Shown here: piece by piece, positions 21,671 to 30,133 of the stretch | How the letters are laid out: every line of letters begins with the position of its first letter | Numbering within the stretch: the stretch's first letter is position 1 | NCBI GenBank assembly: GCA_051208035.1 | Contig: JBPJFZ010000010.1 | Coordinates: 62,001 to 126,000 of the forward strand | Source of the DNA: JACKOB01 sp024234575 | GTDB taxonomy: Bacteria > Pseudomonadota > Gammaproteobacteria > Pseudomonadales > Oleiphilaceae | Length of the DNA stretch: 64,000 nt | Reading direction: 5' to 3' | Translations under genes and position numbers: made by a program | The notes under the pieces: model-generated | Seen by the model: the letters and a program-made list of their open reading frames with translations, nothing else | Told to the model about the DNA's origin: nothing | Databases searched by the model: none

Positions 21671-23539
21671 ATGAATTTCAAACACAAGGAGCTGATCATT
21701 ACTCCCTTGATAACTCTTCTGGCTGCCTGTGGCGGCTCCGGGGGATTTGATACAGGTTCTGGCACCGACCCTGGAGATGGAGATGGAGAGGGTGGTGACG
21801 GTGGCACAACTATTTCCTTAGCCTTGGGAGTACTTGAAACGGCTAACGGTAATGCCAGCTTCACCAAAGGCAGTATGCGATTGGATATTCCCAACCTGTC
21901 TGCTGGTGGACAAACAACCACCAGCGTCAATATCGTTAACGAAATCGACAATACACTTTATACAGAAGCATCCACAGTAACCTTTACCTCGAACTGTGTG
22001 CAGAACGACTTAGCAACGATCACCGGCAGCGTCACCACCAGCACAGGCACCGCACAAGCTCTTTACATCGCTAATGGATGTGTTGGCTCAGATACAATCA
22101 CGGCCAATTTTGGCGAAGGTAGATCTGCCGCCGTAACTGTAATCGTTGCACCAGCAGAATTCGGCGAACTCGCATTTTCACAAGCAACACCATCATCAAT
22201 TGGATTAAAAAACCTTAGCAACCCAGTACTGGGAAATGCTTCTAAAGTTGAGTTTAAGCTTCTGGACAAAACTAATAACCCATTAGTCGGTGCAGAAATT
22301 CTGTTTTCATTAAACGCTCAACAAGGTGCATCAGATGCCACGATTACTCTCGATAGAAACAAAACTGATGACAAAGGTATTGCCACAACCTATGTCAGCG
22401 GAGGCTCAGAAAAAGGCACTGTGCGCGTAATAGCAACATCGGCCTCGGACCCATCTTTAAGCAACCAGTCTGGCATTATCACGATTAGTACAGGCATCGC
22501 TACTCAACGTAGTTTGTCTTTGTCACTGTCTGCCTTCAACCCATTTTCTTGGGGGCTCGACGGCATCACCGTTGACGCGACTGCCCGAGTGTCTGACTTC
22601 TACAACAACCCCGTCGCTGATGGCACCAAAGTCATCTTTGACGCCAGCCATGGCCAGATTGGCGCTGAGTGCGAAATAGTTGATGGAGCCTGCAGTGTTA
22701 CGTGGCGCAGCCAGTCTCCAAAACCAACCGCATCAGATCTCATTGACTGGTATGGCGGTACCGACTTTGCCATTCCGGGTGATGCGGCGGGTGCATCTGC
22801 AACGCTTGGTCTATTCCTAAAAGATGACGATGGTCTAACCGTGTCCGACTATGTTGGTAAGGTTTCCATCATGGCGTCAGTGAAGGGAGAAGAAGCAACA
22901 GGACCTGATCATAACGCCAACGGCCTCTACGACACATCAGAAAAATATACAGCCCTGCCAGAAGCGTATAACGACTATTTTGCCAACAACCAGTTCGAAC
23001 CAGGAGACGACTACCGCGACTGGAATGACAATGGCGCCTTTGACGCACTGCCCTCAGACACATTCCGGGGTGCGCGGTGCTCAAGCGAAGCAAAAGCGGT
23101 TGGTCATTGCGCAGGTTTGGCAGATCTTTTTGACATCAACTATCTCGACATGTCTGCACACGTTCTTTCATCAGGAATTTTATTCTTCCCGGATGACCTG
23201 GAGACCGGAAAGAATGAAACATCCGTATCCTTAGGACTTGGCGAAGGTGCCAGCCTGTCGTTGCTTATTCAGGATTTTAACGGCAACTCACCCGGTACAG
23301 GAACATCCATATCAGTTGAAACCGATGCAGCAGAAGATTTCACCATTGACTTGTTTTCTTCAGATGCGCTAACTGTAACCGAATTTCATCGCGGCCCAAT
23401 TATAATGGGCTTGAGTTTTGCACTCACAGAAATATCGCCAACGGCAGTTTCAGGGTCAGTTGCAGGTTCCGTAAAAGTGACCGTTACCAATCCGGACGGC
23501 AGCGAAGCTATCACCAACCTCAGCATTACACTGAGATAA
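21671..23539 (+). CDS. Large Ig-like lipoprotein of unknown function
   Basis: A 622-residue predicted lipoprotein. The signal peptide ends in the lipobox LAAC (Cys20) and is followed by a Gly/Asp-rich linker (residues 21-50) of the type that tethers surface lipoproteins. The body has bacterial Ig-like (Big_1 / invasin-like) segments, for example KVEFKLLDKTNNPLVGAEI and ITVDATARVSDFYNNPVADG with GTKVIFDASHG. In the C-terminal half there are two Asp/Asn-rich loops resembling calcium sites (DHNANGLYD and DWNDNGAFD). The ATG at 21671 has GGAG nine bases upstream. It stands alone between priA and argS and has its own terminator. I do not recognise a named homologue; an adhesive or structural cell-surface role is only an inference. 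Confidence 0.8.
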   Translation: MNFKHKELIITPLITLLAACGGSGGFDTGSGTDPGDGDGEGGDGGTTISLALGVLETANGNASFTKGSMRLDIPNLSAGGQTTTSVNIVNEIDNTLYTEASTVTFTSNCVQNDLATITGSVTTSTGTAQALYIANGCVGSDTITANFGEGRSAAVTVIVAPAEFGELAFSQATPSSIGLKNLSNPVLGNASKVEFKLLDKTNNPLVGAEILFSLNAQQGASDATITLDRNKTDDKGIATTYVSGGSEKGTVRVIATSASDPSLSNQSGIITISTGIATQRSLSLSLSAFNPFSWGLDGITVDATARVSDFYNNPVADGTKVIFDASHGQIGAECEIVDGACSVTWRSQSPKPTASDLIDWYGGTDFAIPGDAAGASATLGLFLKDDDGLTVSDYVGKVSIMASVKGEEATGPDHNANGLYDTSEKYTALPEAYNDYFANNQFEPGDDYRDWNDNGAFDALPSDTFRGARCSSEAKAVGHCAGLADLFDINYLDMSAHVLSSGILFFPDDLETGKNETSVSLGLGEGASLSLLIQDFNGNSPGTGTSISVETDAAEDFTIDLFSSDALTVTEFHRGPIIMGLSFALTEISPTAVSGSVAGSVKVTVTNPDGSEAITNLSITLR

Positions 23540-23570
23540 TACGCAACAATATCTGAAAGATAGTCCAGCT

Positions 23571-23603
23571 AAAGGCGCGAGGGTCACTTCTCGCGCCTTT
23601 TTT
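23571..23603 (+). terminator. Intrinsic terminator after the Ig-like lipoprotein gene
   Basis: A perfect 10-bp stem AAAGGCGCGA/TCGCGCCTTT with a 10-base loop runs into six T residues, 32 bases after the stop codon. Confidence 0.94.
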
Positions 23604-23694
23604 AATGCAATCGATACGACGCATTTGTGCCAAAAGCTCAATTAGTAGATAATCTACCCCCCCTTCACTTTATTCGTTCCTGATTTCCTACTTT

Positions 23695-25449
23695 ATGAAA
23701 GAACATATTATTGGGCTGATTGAGTCAGCCATTGCAGAGCTAAAGAACAACGGTACCTTACATGCGGATACCGACCCCAGAGTTTCTGTGGAAAACACCA
23801 AAGACAAAAGCCATGGTGATTATGCCAGCAACGTTGCGCTGGCTTTGGCAAAATCGGCAGGTAAAAATCCAAGAGAGCTGGCACAGCTTATCTGCACCGC
23901 CCTTCCCGCCTCGGACAAACTGGAAAAGACCGAAATTGCTGGTCCTGGGTTTATCAACTTCTTTATGAACAGTGACAGCTGTTTCGAAGTGTTAAACACT
24001 ATTTTTACCCAGTCTGACCGCTTCGGTCACAGCGATGTCGGTGCCGGCAAGAAAGTGCAGGTTGAGTTCGTCTCCGCCAATCCTACCGGACCACTTCACG
24101 TAGGTCACGGTCGGGGCGCCGCCTACGGCGCTTCAGTTGCCGACCTGCTGGAAGCTGCAGGTTACGATGTGCATCGGGAGTATTATGTTAACGACGCGGG
24201 CCGCCAAATGAACATCCTGGCGGCAAGTGTATGGCTGCGCTACCTCGAGTTACATGGCGCAAAATTTCAGTTTCCCAGCAATGGTTACAAAGGCGGCTAT
24301 GTTGTGGAAGTTGCCGAAGCATTAAAAGCGGCTTTCGGCGACAAATTCATACACCCAATCGACGTTGTTTTCGACAACATCCCTGCAGATGAGCCACAAG
24401 GTGGTGACAAAGAGCTGCATATCGATGCGTTGATCGCCCGGTGTCGTGAATTGCTCACAAGTGAGGGTTACAAGCAGGTATTTGACCAGGGTCTGAACGA
24501 TATCGTTGGCGACATTCGCGACGATCTTGCAGGCTTTGGCGTGCAATACCAGCAGTGGTTTTCAGAAGCCAGCCTGGCAGAAGACGTTGGCCGGGCGATT
24601 GAGAAGCTGCAGAGTGCCGGCCACATTTACGAAAGCGAAGGCGCGCTTTGGTTCCGCTCAACCGACTTTGGCGATGATAAAGACCGGGTTGTCTGCAGGG
24701 ATAATGGTGAAACCACCTATTTTGCATCCGACATTGCCTACCATCTGAATAAGTTTGAGCGCGGGTTCGAGCAAGTTGTTAATATTTGGGGTGCAGATCA
24801 CCACGGTTATATCGCACGAGTGAAAGCCGCCTTGACCGCACTGGGCATCGACGAAAACAAGTTAACCGTTAAACTTGTTCAGTTTGCGATTCTCTACCGC
24901 GGGCAAGAAAGAGTGCAAATGTCTACGCGCAGCGGCTCATTTGTCACTTTACGAGAACTTCGCGAAGAAGTAGGCAACGATGCCGCCAGATTCTTTTACG
25001 TCACTCGCAAGTCCGAGCAACACATGGACTTCGACCTCGAACTGGCAAAATCTGAAAGCAAGGACAACCCTGTTTATTACATACAATATGCCCACGCGCG
25101 CATTTGCTCTGTCATGAGAAAGCTTGCTGAAGCGGAATACCAGTGGACGGAAAAAGACGGTCTCGCCGCAATTGACGCACTCACTCTTGAACAAGAACGC
25201 GACCTGGCCACAAAACTTGCTCTTTATCCGGAAGTATTGCAGGCGGCGGCTATTAATCACGAGCCACACCAGATTGCGAACTACTTGCGCGAATTAGCCA
25301 GCGACTTCCATACGTATTACAACAGCAACAAAGTTCTGGTTGACGAGGAGGCCATCCGCAACGCTCGCACCGCACTTTGCATGGCAACCAAACAAGTGTT
25401 GTTAAATGGACTGAAGCTACTGGGGGTTACCGCCCCCAGCGAAATGTAG
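23695..25449 (+). CDS. argS: Arginyl-tRNA synthetase
   Basis: A class I aminoacyl-tRNA synthetase charging tRNA-Arg, 584 residues. The N-terminal tRNA D-loop-binding domain is followed by the HIGH signature as HVGHGRGA within NPTGPLHVGH. The KMSK-equivalent region reads VQMSTRSG, and the C-terminal all-helical anticodon-binding domain (DALTLEQERDLATKL onward) completes the enzyme. The start MKEHIIGLIESAI and the length agree with the family. A SPOR-domain gene follows 62 bases downstream on the same strand, and the two may be cotranscribed. Confidence 0.97.
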   Translation: MKEHIIGLIESAIAELKNNGTLHADTDPRVSVENTKDKSHGDYASNVALALAKSAGKNPRELAQLICTALPASDKLEKTEIAGPGFINFFMNSDSCFEVLNTIFTQSDRFGHSDVGAGKKVQVEFVSANPTGPLHVGHGRGAAYGASVADLLEAAGYDVHREYYVNDAGRQMNILAASVWLRYLELHGAKFQFPSNGYKGGYVVEVAEALKAAFGDKFIHPIDVVFDNIPADEPQGGDKELHIDALIARCRELLTSEGYKQVFDQGLNDIVGDIRDDLAGFGVQYQQWFSEASLAEDVGRAIEKLQSAGHIYESEGALWFRSTDFGDDKDRVVCRDNGETTYFASDIAYHLNKFERGFEQVVNIWGADHHGYIARVKAALTALGIDENKLTVKLVQFAILYRGQERVQMSTRSGSFVTLRELREEVGNDAARFFYVTRKSEQHMDFDLELAKSESKDNPVYYIQYAHARICSVMRKLAEAEYQWTEKDGLAAIDALTLEQERDLATKLALYPEVLQAAAINHEPHQIANYLRELASDFHTYYNSNKVLVDEEAIRNARTALCMATKQVLLNGLKLLGVTAPSEM

Positions 25450-25511
25450 TAAATATTAGAACTAAACAGGGGCTGGCAAACAGCCCCGCAAACCGAGACA
25501 GATCAAAACCT

Positions 25512-26123
25512 ATGGCAAAAGACTACGCAAAGCCGATGAGTTCAAAGAAATCTGGCACCAAACGCGGCGCGCAAAGCGCCCAGTCAAAGTCTTCTGCCCC
25601 AGCCCCATCAAAATGGCTCATGTTTTTTGCAGTGATTGCCACGGTTGGCCTAGGCGTGGGACTGTACTATTTAAGCACCATACCATCTGCAGAAATCAGC
25701 AAAAACACAGAAGTACCCGTAGCAATATCGAAAAACGAAAAAGCAAAGCCTTCTGCTAAAGAAACAAAAACAGAGCCAGCAAAACCTGAGTATGACTTTT
25801 ACAATCTGCTACCAGAGTCATCAATCACCACTTCTCCCGTCGATGCCTACAAACCCGACCCATCCAAACCGAAAGTACAATATGATTTTATGCTGCAAAC
25901 CGGGTCATTCCGCCGCCCAGAAGATGCCGAACGACAAAAAGCAATGATTGGATTTCAAGGGCTGCGAGCAGATATCCGCAAAGTCACCAGCAAAGAAGGC
26001 TCAGTCTGGTATCGGGTAGAGGTTGGCCCTTACACTTCACGCAGCAAAATGAATAGCGCCATCGATAAACTCGTCGCGGTTAATATTCAACCCCTTGTTA
26101 AGAAAACTGAAAAAGATAAATAG
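25512..26123 (+). CDS. FtsN-like SPOR-domain membrane protein
   Basis: A 203-residue bitopic protein with a basic cytoplasmic N terminus (SKKSGTKRGAQS), one transmembrane helix at about residues 35-54 (WLMFFAVIATVGLGVGLYYL), a Lys/Pro/Glu-rich linker and a C-terminal SPOR domain (about residues 130-200, DFMLQTGSFRRPEDAERQKA and VEVGPYTSRSKMNSAIDKL). This architecture is that of FtsN and related division proteins that bind denuded septal peptidoglycan. The ATG at 25512 is chosen because the longer frame overlaps the argS coding region; the binding site is poor. The position between argS and hslV is that of the FtsN-like gene in Pseudomonas. Assignment as the true FtsN is likely but not proven. 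Confidence 0.82.
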   Translation: MAKDYAKPMSSKKSGTKRGAQSAQSKSSAPAPSKWLMFFAVIATVGLGVGLYYLSTIPSAEISKNTEVPVAISKNEKAKPSAKETKTEPAKPEYDFYNLLPESSITTSPVDAYKPDPSKPKVQYDFMLQTGSFRRPEDAERQKAMIGFQGLRADIRKVTSKEGSVWYRVEVGPYTSRSKMNSAIDKLVAVNIQPLVKKTEKDK

Positions 26124-26181
26124 CTTTTTTAGCCAACCGACCCCAGCTATCAGATAATTCTAATGTTTTCTTACAGATCAC

Positions 26182-26209
26182 CTTGATTTATTGCGCTCAG
26201 TCACCATAT
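26182..26209 (+). promoter_or_regulatory. Candidate heat-shock (sigma-32) promoter of hslVU
   Basis: CTTGATT at 26182-26188 and CACCATAT at 26202-26209 are separated by 13 bases. This resembles the sigma-32 consensus CTTGAAA, 11-16 bases, CCCCATNT. It lies about 50 bases before the hslV ATG, and hslVU is a classic heat-shock operon. Confidence 0.6.
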
Positions 26210-26258
26210 CCGAGTAGTACATTTATAGTACATTCGCACTTGGATAGGGAGCAGTCTA

Positions 26259-26789
26259 ATGACAACCATTTTATCTGTACGTCGCAATAATGAAGTCGCA
26301 TTAGGCGGTGATGGTCAAGTATCTCTCGGCAATACCGTGATGAAGGGCAATGCGAAAAAAGTTCGCCGGCTGTATCACGGTAAGGTTATTGCCGGATTCG
26401 CAGGAGGCACAGCGGATGCATTCACGCTTTTCGAGCGTTTTGAGGGCCAGCTTGAAAAGCATCAGGGGCATCTCGTCAGAGCGGCGGTAGAGCTTGCCAA
26501 AGACTGGCGTACAGATCGGGCCCTGCGCCGACTGGAGGCGCTGCTTGCGGTTGCCGATAAAGATACCTCACTGATTATCACTGGTAATGGCGATGTCGTC
26601 GAACCTGAGGAGTCACTTATTGCGATCGGCTCCGGCGGCAATTTTGCCCAGGCAGCCGCGAGGGCATTGCTCGATAACACAGAGCTTTCAGCACGGGAAA
26701 TCGTCGAAAAGGGATTAAGTATCGCAGCTGATATTTGTGTCTTTACGAACCACAACACCACCATTGAAGAAATTAAAAAAGATACCTAG
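26259..26789 (+). CDS. hslV: ATP-dependent protease peptidase subunit HslV
   Basis: The peptidase of the HslUV (ClpQY) protease, an Ntn hydrolase that forms a double hexamer ring in the cytosol. At 176 residues it matches E. coli HslV, and the catalytic threonine is Thr2 after removal of Met1 (MTTILSVRRNNEV). Conserved GDGQVSLGNTVMKGNAKKVRRL-type region and AGFAGGTADAFTLFERFE are visible. The ATG has GGGAG at suitable spacing. hslU follows 77 bases downstream, and a sigma-32-like promoter precedes. Confidence 0.97.
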   Translation: MTTILSVRRNNEVALGGDGQVSLGNTVMKGNAKKVRRLYHGKVIAGFAGGTADAFTLFERFEGQLEKHQGHLVRAAVELAKDWRTDRALRRLEALLAVADKDTSLIITGNGDVVEPEESLIAIGSGGNFAQAAARALLDNTELSAREIVEKGLSIAADICVFTNHNTTIEEIKKDT

Positions 26790-26866
26790 ATCTTTTTTTG
26801 CCCTGCCCCTAACGAAGGGCCTGATACAACTTTAACCTCAATGAATTACGCACGGGATGTAAGCAC

Positions 26867-28186
26867 ATGTCCGCAATGACACCTAGAGAAATCGTTCACG
26901 AACTCAACAAACACATTATCGGGCAGGATAATGCGAAAAGAGCCGTCGCCATTGCCCTGAGAAACAGATGGCGCCGCATGCAACTCAATGATGATCTACG
27001 AGACGAAGTAACCCCAAAAAACATTCTGATGATTGGCCCAACCGGTGTTGGTAAAACTGAAATCGCCCGCAGACTGGCAAAATTAGCGGATGCACCTTTT
27101 CTTAAAATCGAAGCAACCAAGTTTACTGAGGTTGGTTACGTCGGCCGGGATGTAGAATCAATTATCCGAGATCTCGCTGAAACATCACTGAAAATGTTTC
27201 GTGAAAAGGAAATGGAAAAAGTACGCAATAGAGCACTGGATGCGGCAGAAGAACGCATATTAGACGCGCTGTTACCGCCTGCCAGAGGCAACGAAGAGAG
27301 CAGCACCGACTCAACCACCCGGCAAATTTTTCGCAAAAAACTGCGGGAGGGAGAGCTCGATGAAAAAGAAATTGAAATTGAGGTAAAACTGACACCCGTT
27401 GGCGTGGAAATCATGGCACCTCCAGGCATGGAAGAAATGACAAGCCAGCTGCAAAGCATGTTCTCTAATATGTCGGGAGACAAGAAAAAGTCTCGCAAAA
27501 TGAAGGTCGCTGAGGCATTCAAACGTTTGCAGGAAGAAGAAGCCGCCAAGCTAGTTAACGAAGATGACATCAAACAAAAGGCACTCAAAGCGGTTGAGCA
27601 AAATGGTATCGTTTTTCTGGATGAAATTGACAAAGTCGCCAAAAGAGCCGAATCAGGCGGTGCCGATGTCTCACGGGAAGGCGTGCAACGAGACTTGCTG
27701 CCATTAATTGAAGGCTCAACCGTCAGCACTAAGTATGGGATGATCAAAACAGATCACATCCTGTTTATTGCTTCCGGTGCTTTCCATTTATCCAAGCCTT
27801 CAGACCTCATACCTGAGCTGCAAGGTCGACTCCCCATCAGAGTAGAGCTTACACCATTAAGCCCGAATGATTTCAAGCGAATCCTGACCGAACCAGATGC
27901 ATCTCTAATCGATCAATACCGGGCGCTGATGCAAACTGAAGGGCTTAAACTAAGCTTCACAGAAGATGCGCTTACTCGCATCGCGGAGCTTGCCTGGACA
28001 GTGAATGAAAAAACCGAGAACATCGGAGCCAGACGATTGCACACCGTTATGGAGCGCCTGCTGGAAAGCATTTCGTTTGACGCAGGTGACGCAGTCACCG
28101 ACGAGCTTGTAGTGGACATCGACTACGTTAATAAACAATTGGAAGAACTGGCCGAAGACGAAGACTTAAGCCGTTACATACTATAG
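26867..28186 (+). CDS. hslU: HslUV protease ATPase subunit HslU
   Basis: The AAA+ unfoldase that feeds substrates to HslV, 439 residues. It shows Walker A GPTGVGKTE, Walker B VFLDEIDK, the substrate-recognition I domain rich in charged residues (about residues 110-240), sensor motif ARRLHTVMERLLE and the C-terminal tail (EDEDLSRYIL) that inserts into HslV. The start MSAMTPREIVHELNKHIIGQ matches E. coli HslU, supporting ATG 26867 rather than the ATG three codons later. A terminator follows 9 bases after the stop. Confidence 0.97.
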   Translation: MSAMTPREIVHELNKHIIGQDNAKRAVAIALRNRWRRMQLNDDLRDEVTPKNILMIGPTGVGKTEIARRLAKLADAPFLKIEATKFTEVGYVGRDVESIIRDLAETSLKMFREKEMEKVRNRALDAAEERILDALLPPARGNEESSTDSTTRQIFRKKLREGELDEKEIEIEVKLTPVGVEIMAPPGMEEMTSQLQSMFSNMSGDKKKSRKMKVAEAFKRLQEEEAAKLVNEDDIKQKALKAVEQNGIVFLDEIDKVAKRAESGGADVSREGVQRDLLPLIEGSTVSTKYGMIKTDHILFIASGAFHLSKPSDLIPELQGRLPIRVELTPLSPNDFKRILTEPDASLIDQYRALMQTEGLKLSFTEDALTRIAELAWTVNEKTENIGARRLHTVMERLLESISFDAGDAVTDELVVDIDYVNKQLEELAEDEDLSRYIL

Positions 28187-28195
28187 CAACCAATC

Positions 28196-28229
28196 GACGC
28201 CAGCCTGACAAGATACTGGCGTCTTTTTT
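28196..28229 (+). terminator. Intrinsic terminator after hslVU
   Basis: A perfect 8-bp stem GACGCCAG/CTGGCGTC with a 12-base loop is followed by six T residues, just after the hslU stop. Confidence 0.92.
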
Positions 28230-28253
28230 AATGCGGCGGAGCACTCAGCGTTT

Positions 28254-28619
28254 ATGAAAAACGACGACATTCCTCGAAAAGTTGAGCTGGACACCACCGG
28301 AACGCAGCTGGCTTTAACCTACGCAGATATCAGCACCATAACGCTTTCTGCAGAGTTATTACGTGTCTACTCGCCATCAGCGGAAGTGCAGGGACACGGC
28401 GTTGGAAATGAAGTTCTACAAACCGGCAAACGCCATGTAAAAATATCTAACATCGAACAGGTGGGTAACTACGCACTTAAATTCACCTACTCCGACGGAC
28501 ATGACTCTGGATTATATACCTGGAAATATCTGAAAGGATTAGCGCTAAATGCAGAAGAATATTGGAACGGTTACCTGAAGAAACTGGATCAGGCCTCTGC
28601 CAGCAGAGACCCGCAATGA
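28254..28619 (+). CDS. DUF971 (gamma-butyrobetaine hydroxylase-like N-terminal domain) protein
   Basis: A 121-residue small protein of the DUF971 family, whose fold resembles the N-terminal zinc domain of gamma-butyrobetaine hydroxylase. Family features seen are LTYADISTITLSAELLRVYSPSAEVQGHG and ALKFTYSDGHDSGLYTWKYL. A gene of this family follows hslU in Pseudomonas too, although the hslU terminator lies between them here. The function is unknown; in other bacteria members occur next to Fe-S assembly or MRP-like genes, none of which is here. Cytoplasmic, no signal peptide. Confidence 0.85.
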   Translation: MKNDDIPRKVELDTTGTQLALTYADISTITLSAELLRVYSPSAEVQGHGVGNEVLQTGKRHVKISNIEQVGNYALKFTYSDGHDSGLYTWKYLKGLALNAEEYWNGYLKKLDQASASRDPQ

Positions 28620-28653
28620 ACAATAACCTCAAACTTCAATTGCCAGCAAGCCG

Positions 28654-29913
28654 CTAAATAATTTGCCTGGCACTTTGCAGAAAGTCTGCCACATTCTCTA
28701 AACCAGCACCGATTTTACCTAGATAACGGGATGACTCTTTTTTATCTTTTGCAACGTACATCGGCAGCATTTCACCGTAGAGGCTGGTGCTGATAGTTCG
28801 CTGTTCATCTTCAAGAATATCTCGTCGTAACGTGATGCCGTAGGGTGCTAAGGTTTTCTCCAAAGCGTCTGCCCGACGCAATAAGTCTTTACGGGTCATT
28901 TGGTAGGCGTGCTCGCAAACCATTCGACGGGACTGAAAACTGAAAACGCTGGAAAAGAACATCTTCGCATCATCACGCGTCGGCTCAAACAGTAAAATAT
29001 CCGCATTGGGGTACTCGGTTTCATACATCGTCATTCCCGCTTTCATGCGCGAGTAAACCATGGTTCTGAAAGTTTGAGAGAGAATATTGGGCATGCCACT
29101 ATTGGTCAGAGCACCGGGTTTCATTGTGCCGGCAGAAACAGCCTGCGAAGCATCGATAGGTACCAGCGGATTTACGGCGAAAACCAGGTCAGCGCCATCC
29201 TCAAGCGCAACGGAGGCATGCATGCCTTTACGCAATGTGCCGTCCATATAATAACGCCCGTCAATCTCAACGGGAACGTACAGCCCAGGGGAAGCAACAC
29301 TGGCCTGAACTGCCTTCGATATCGATACATGATCATAGCCCGGGGCGCCAAACCTGACAGACTCACTGCTTTCAAGGTCTGCGGCAATGAGATAAAGCCG
29401 TCGACTTAATTGGCGGAAGTCATTCGAACGACCAAGCATGCTGTAAGATCGTTGCAGATACTCGCCCAGCCCCGAATTGTCGAACAAGCCCGCTGGCAGC
29501 GAGTGCGACAAAACCGTGAGCGCTTCAAACAAACTCTGGTCGTGCGGATTGCTGATAAACTTACCGCAGGCCTCTACAACCAGTCCAGGCACCGAAACCA
29601 GTCGCTTCAAATACTCTTTAAATGCGGGCCGATAAAAAACCTCCGGATGGAATGGGTGCACTTCCGCTTCGTTTTTAACGAAAATACGGCACATCTGCGC
29701 GGTCGTCATCTGGTTGGCAAGATTGGCCGCAATAAACGCTCCAGCACTCACACCGACATAAACGTACAAATCATTGAAGTCAACACCTTCTAAGGACTCA
29801 TCCAATGCCCTTAGTGCACCGATTTCATAAATCCCCCCCAACGGACCACCGCCCCCGAGGGCCAGGCCAATTTTAGGCTTGCTTGAACTTTTCGCTATAT
29901 TAGTGTTCGCCAT
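28654..29913 (-). CDS. Patatin-like phospholipase
   Basis: A 419-residue protein with a patatin domain. The oxyanion loop is GGGGPLGGIYEIGAL (residues 20-34), the nucleophile Ser56 lies in GVSAGA (G-x-S-x-G), and the catalytic Asp is in DGTLRKG. This Ser-Asp dyad hydrolyses phospholipid or other acyl esters. No signal peptide is visible, so it is probably cytoplasmic or membrane-associated. The C-terminal 150 residues are helical and charged with no assigned domain. The ATG has GGAG six bases upstream. It converges with the DUF971 gene and follows ptsP on the same strand after 220 bases; no operon partner is evident. Confidence 0.87.
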   Translation of the reverse strand: MANTNIAKSSSKPKIGLALGGGGPLGGIYEIGALRALDESLEGVDFNDLYVYVGVSAGAFIAANLANQMTTAQMCRIFVKNEAEVHPFHPEVFYRPAFKEYLKRLVSVPGLVVEACGKFISNPHDQSLFEALTVLSHSLPAGLFDNSGLGEYLQRSYSMLGRSNDFRQLSRRLYLIAADLESSESVRFGAPGYDHVSISKAVQASVASPGLYVPVEIDGRYYMDGTLRKGMHASVALEDGADLVFAVNPLVPIDASQAVSAGTMKPGALTNSGMPNILSQTFRTMVYSRMKAGMTMYETEYPNADILLFEPTRDDAKMFFSSVFSFQSRRMVCEHAYQMTRKDLLRRADALEKTLAPYGITLRRDILEDEQRTISTSLYGEMLPMYVAKDKKESSRYLGKIGAGLENVADFLQSARQII

Positions 29914-30133
29914 TTACCGCTCCGATAACGTTGCAGACGCGTGGACTGACTCAATGCTGCCCACACTGCAAAACCATTCACTGGCCGATCTTTAAACTCT
30001 CACAATACTTGAAATTACCAGCAGTTATTAGAATTTACACCCTAACATACACTCTTATCTGGTTATTTTATGACCACATAGTCACAGTTTTAACAGGTAT
30101 CCAAGCCTTATTCAAGAACCCAAAGCGGCAACA

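Noticed and set aside
27136..27747. Long open frame (203 codons) antisense to hslU
   Set aside because: It lies entirely inside the conserved hslU coding region, has a Ser-rich composition typical of reverse-strand frames and shows no ribosome binding site.
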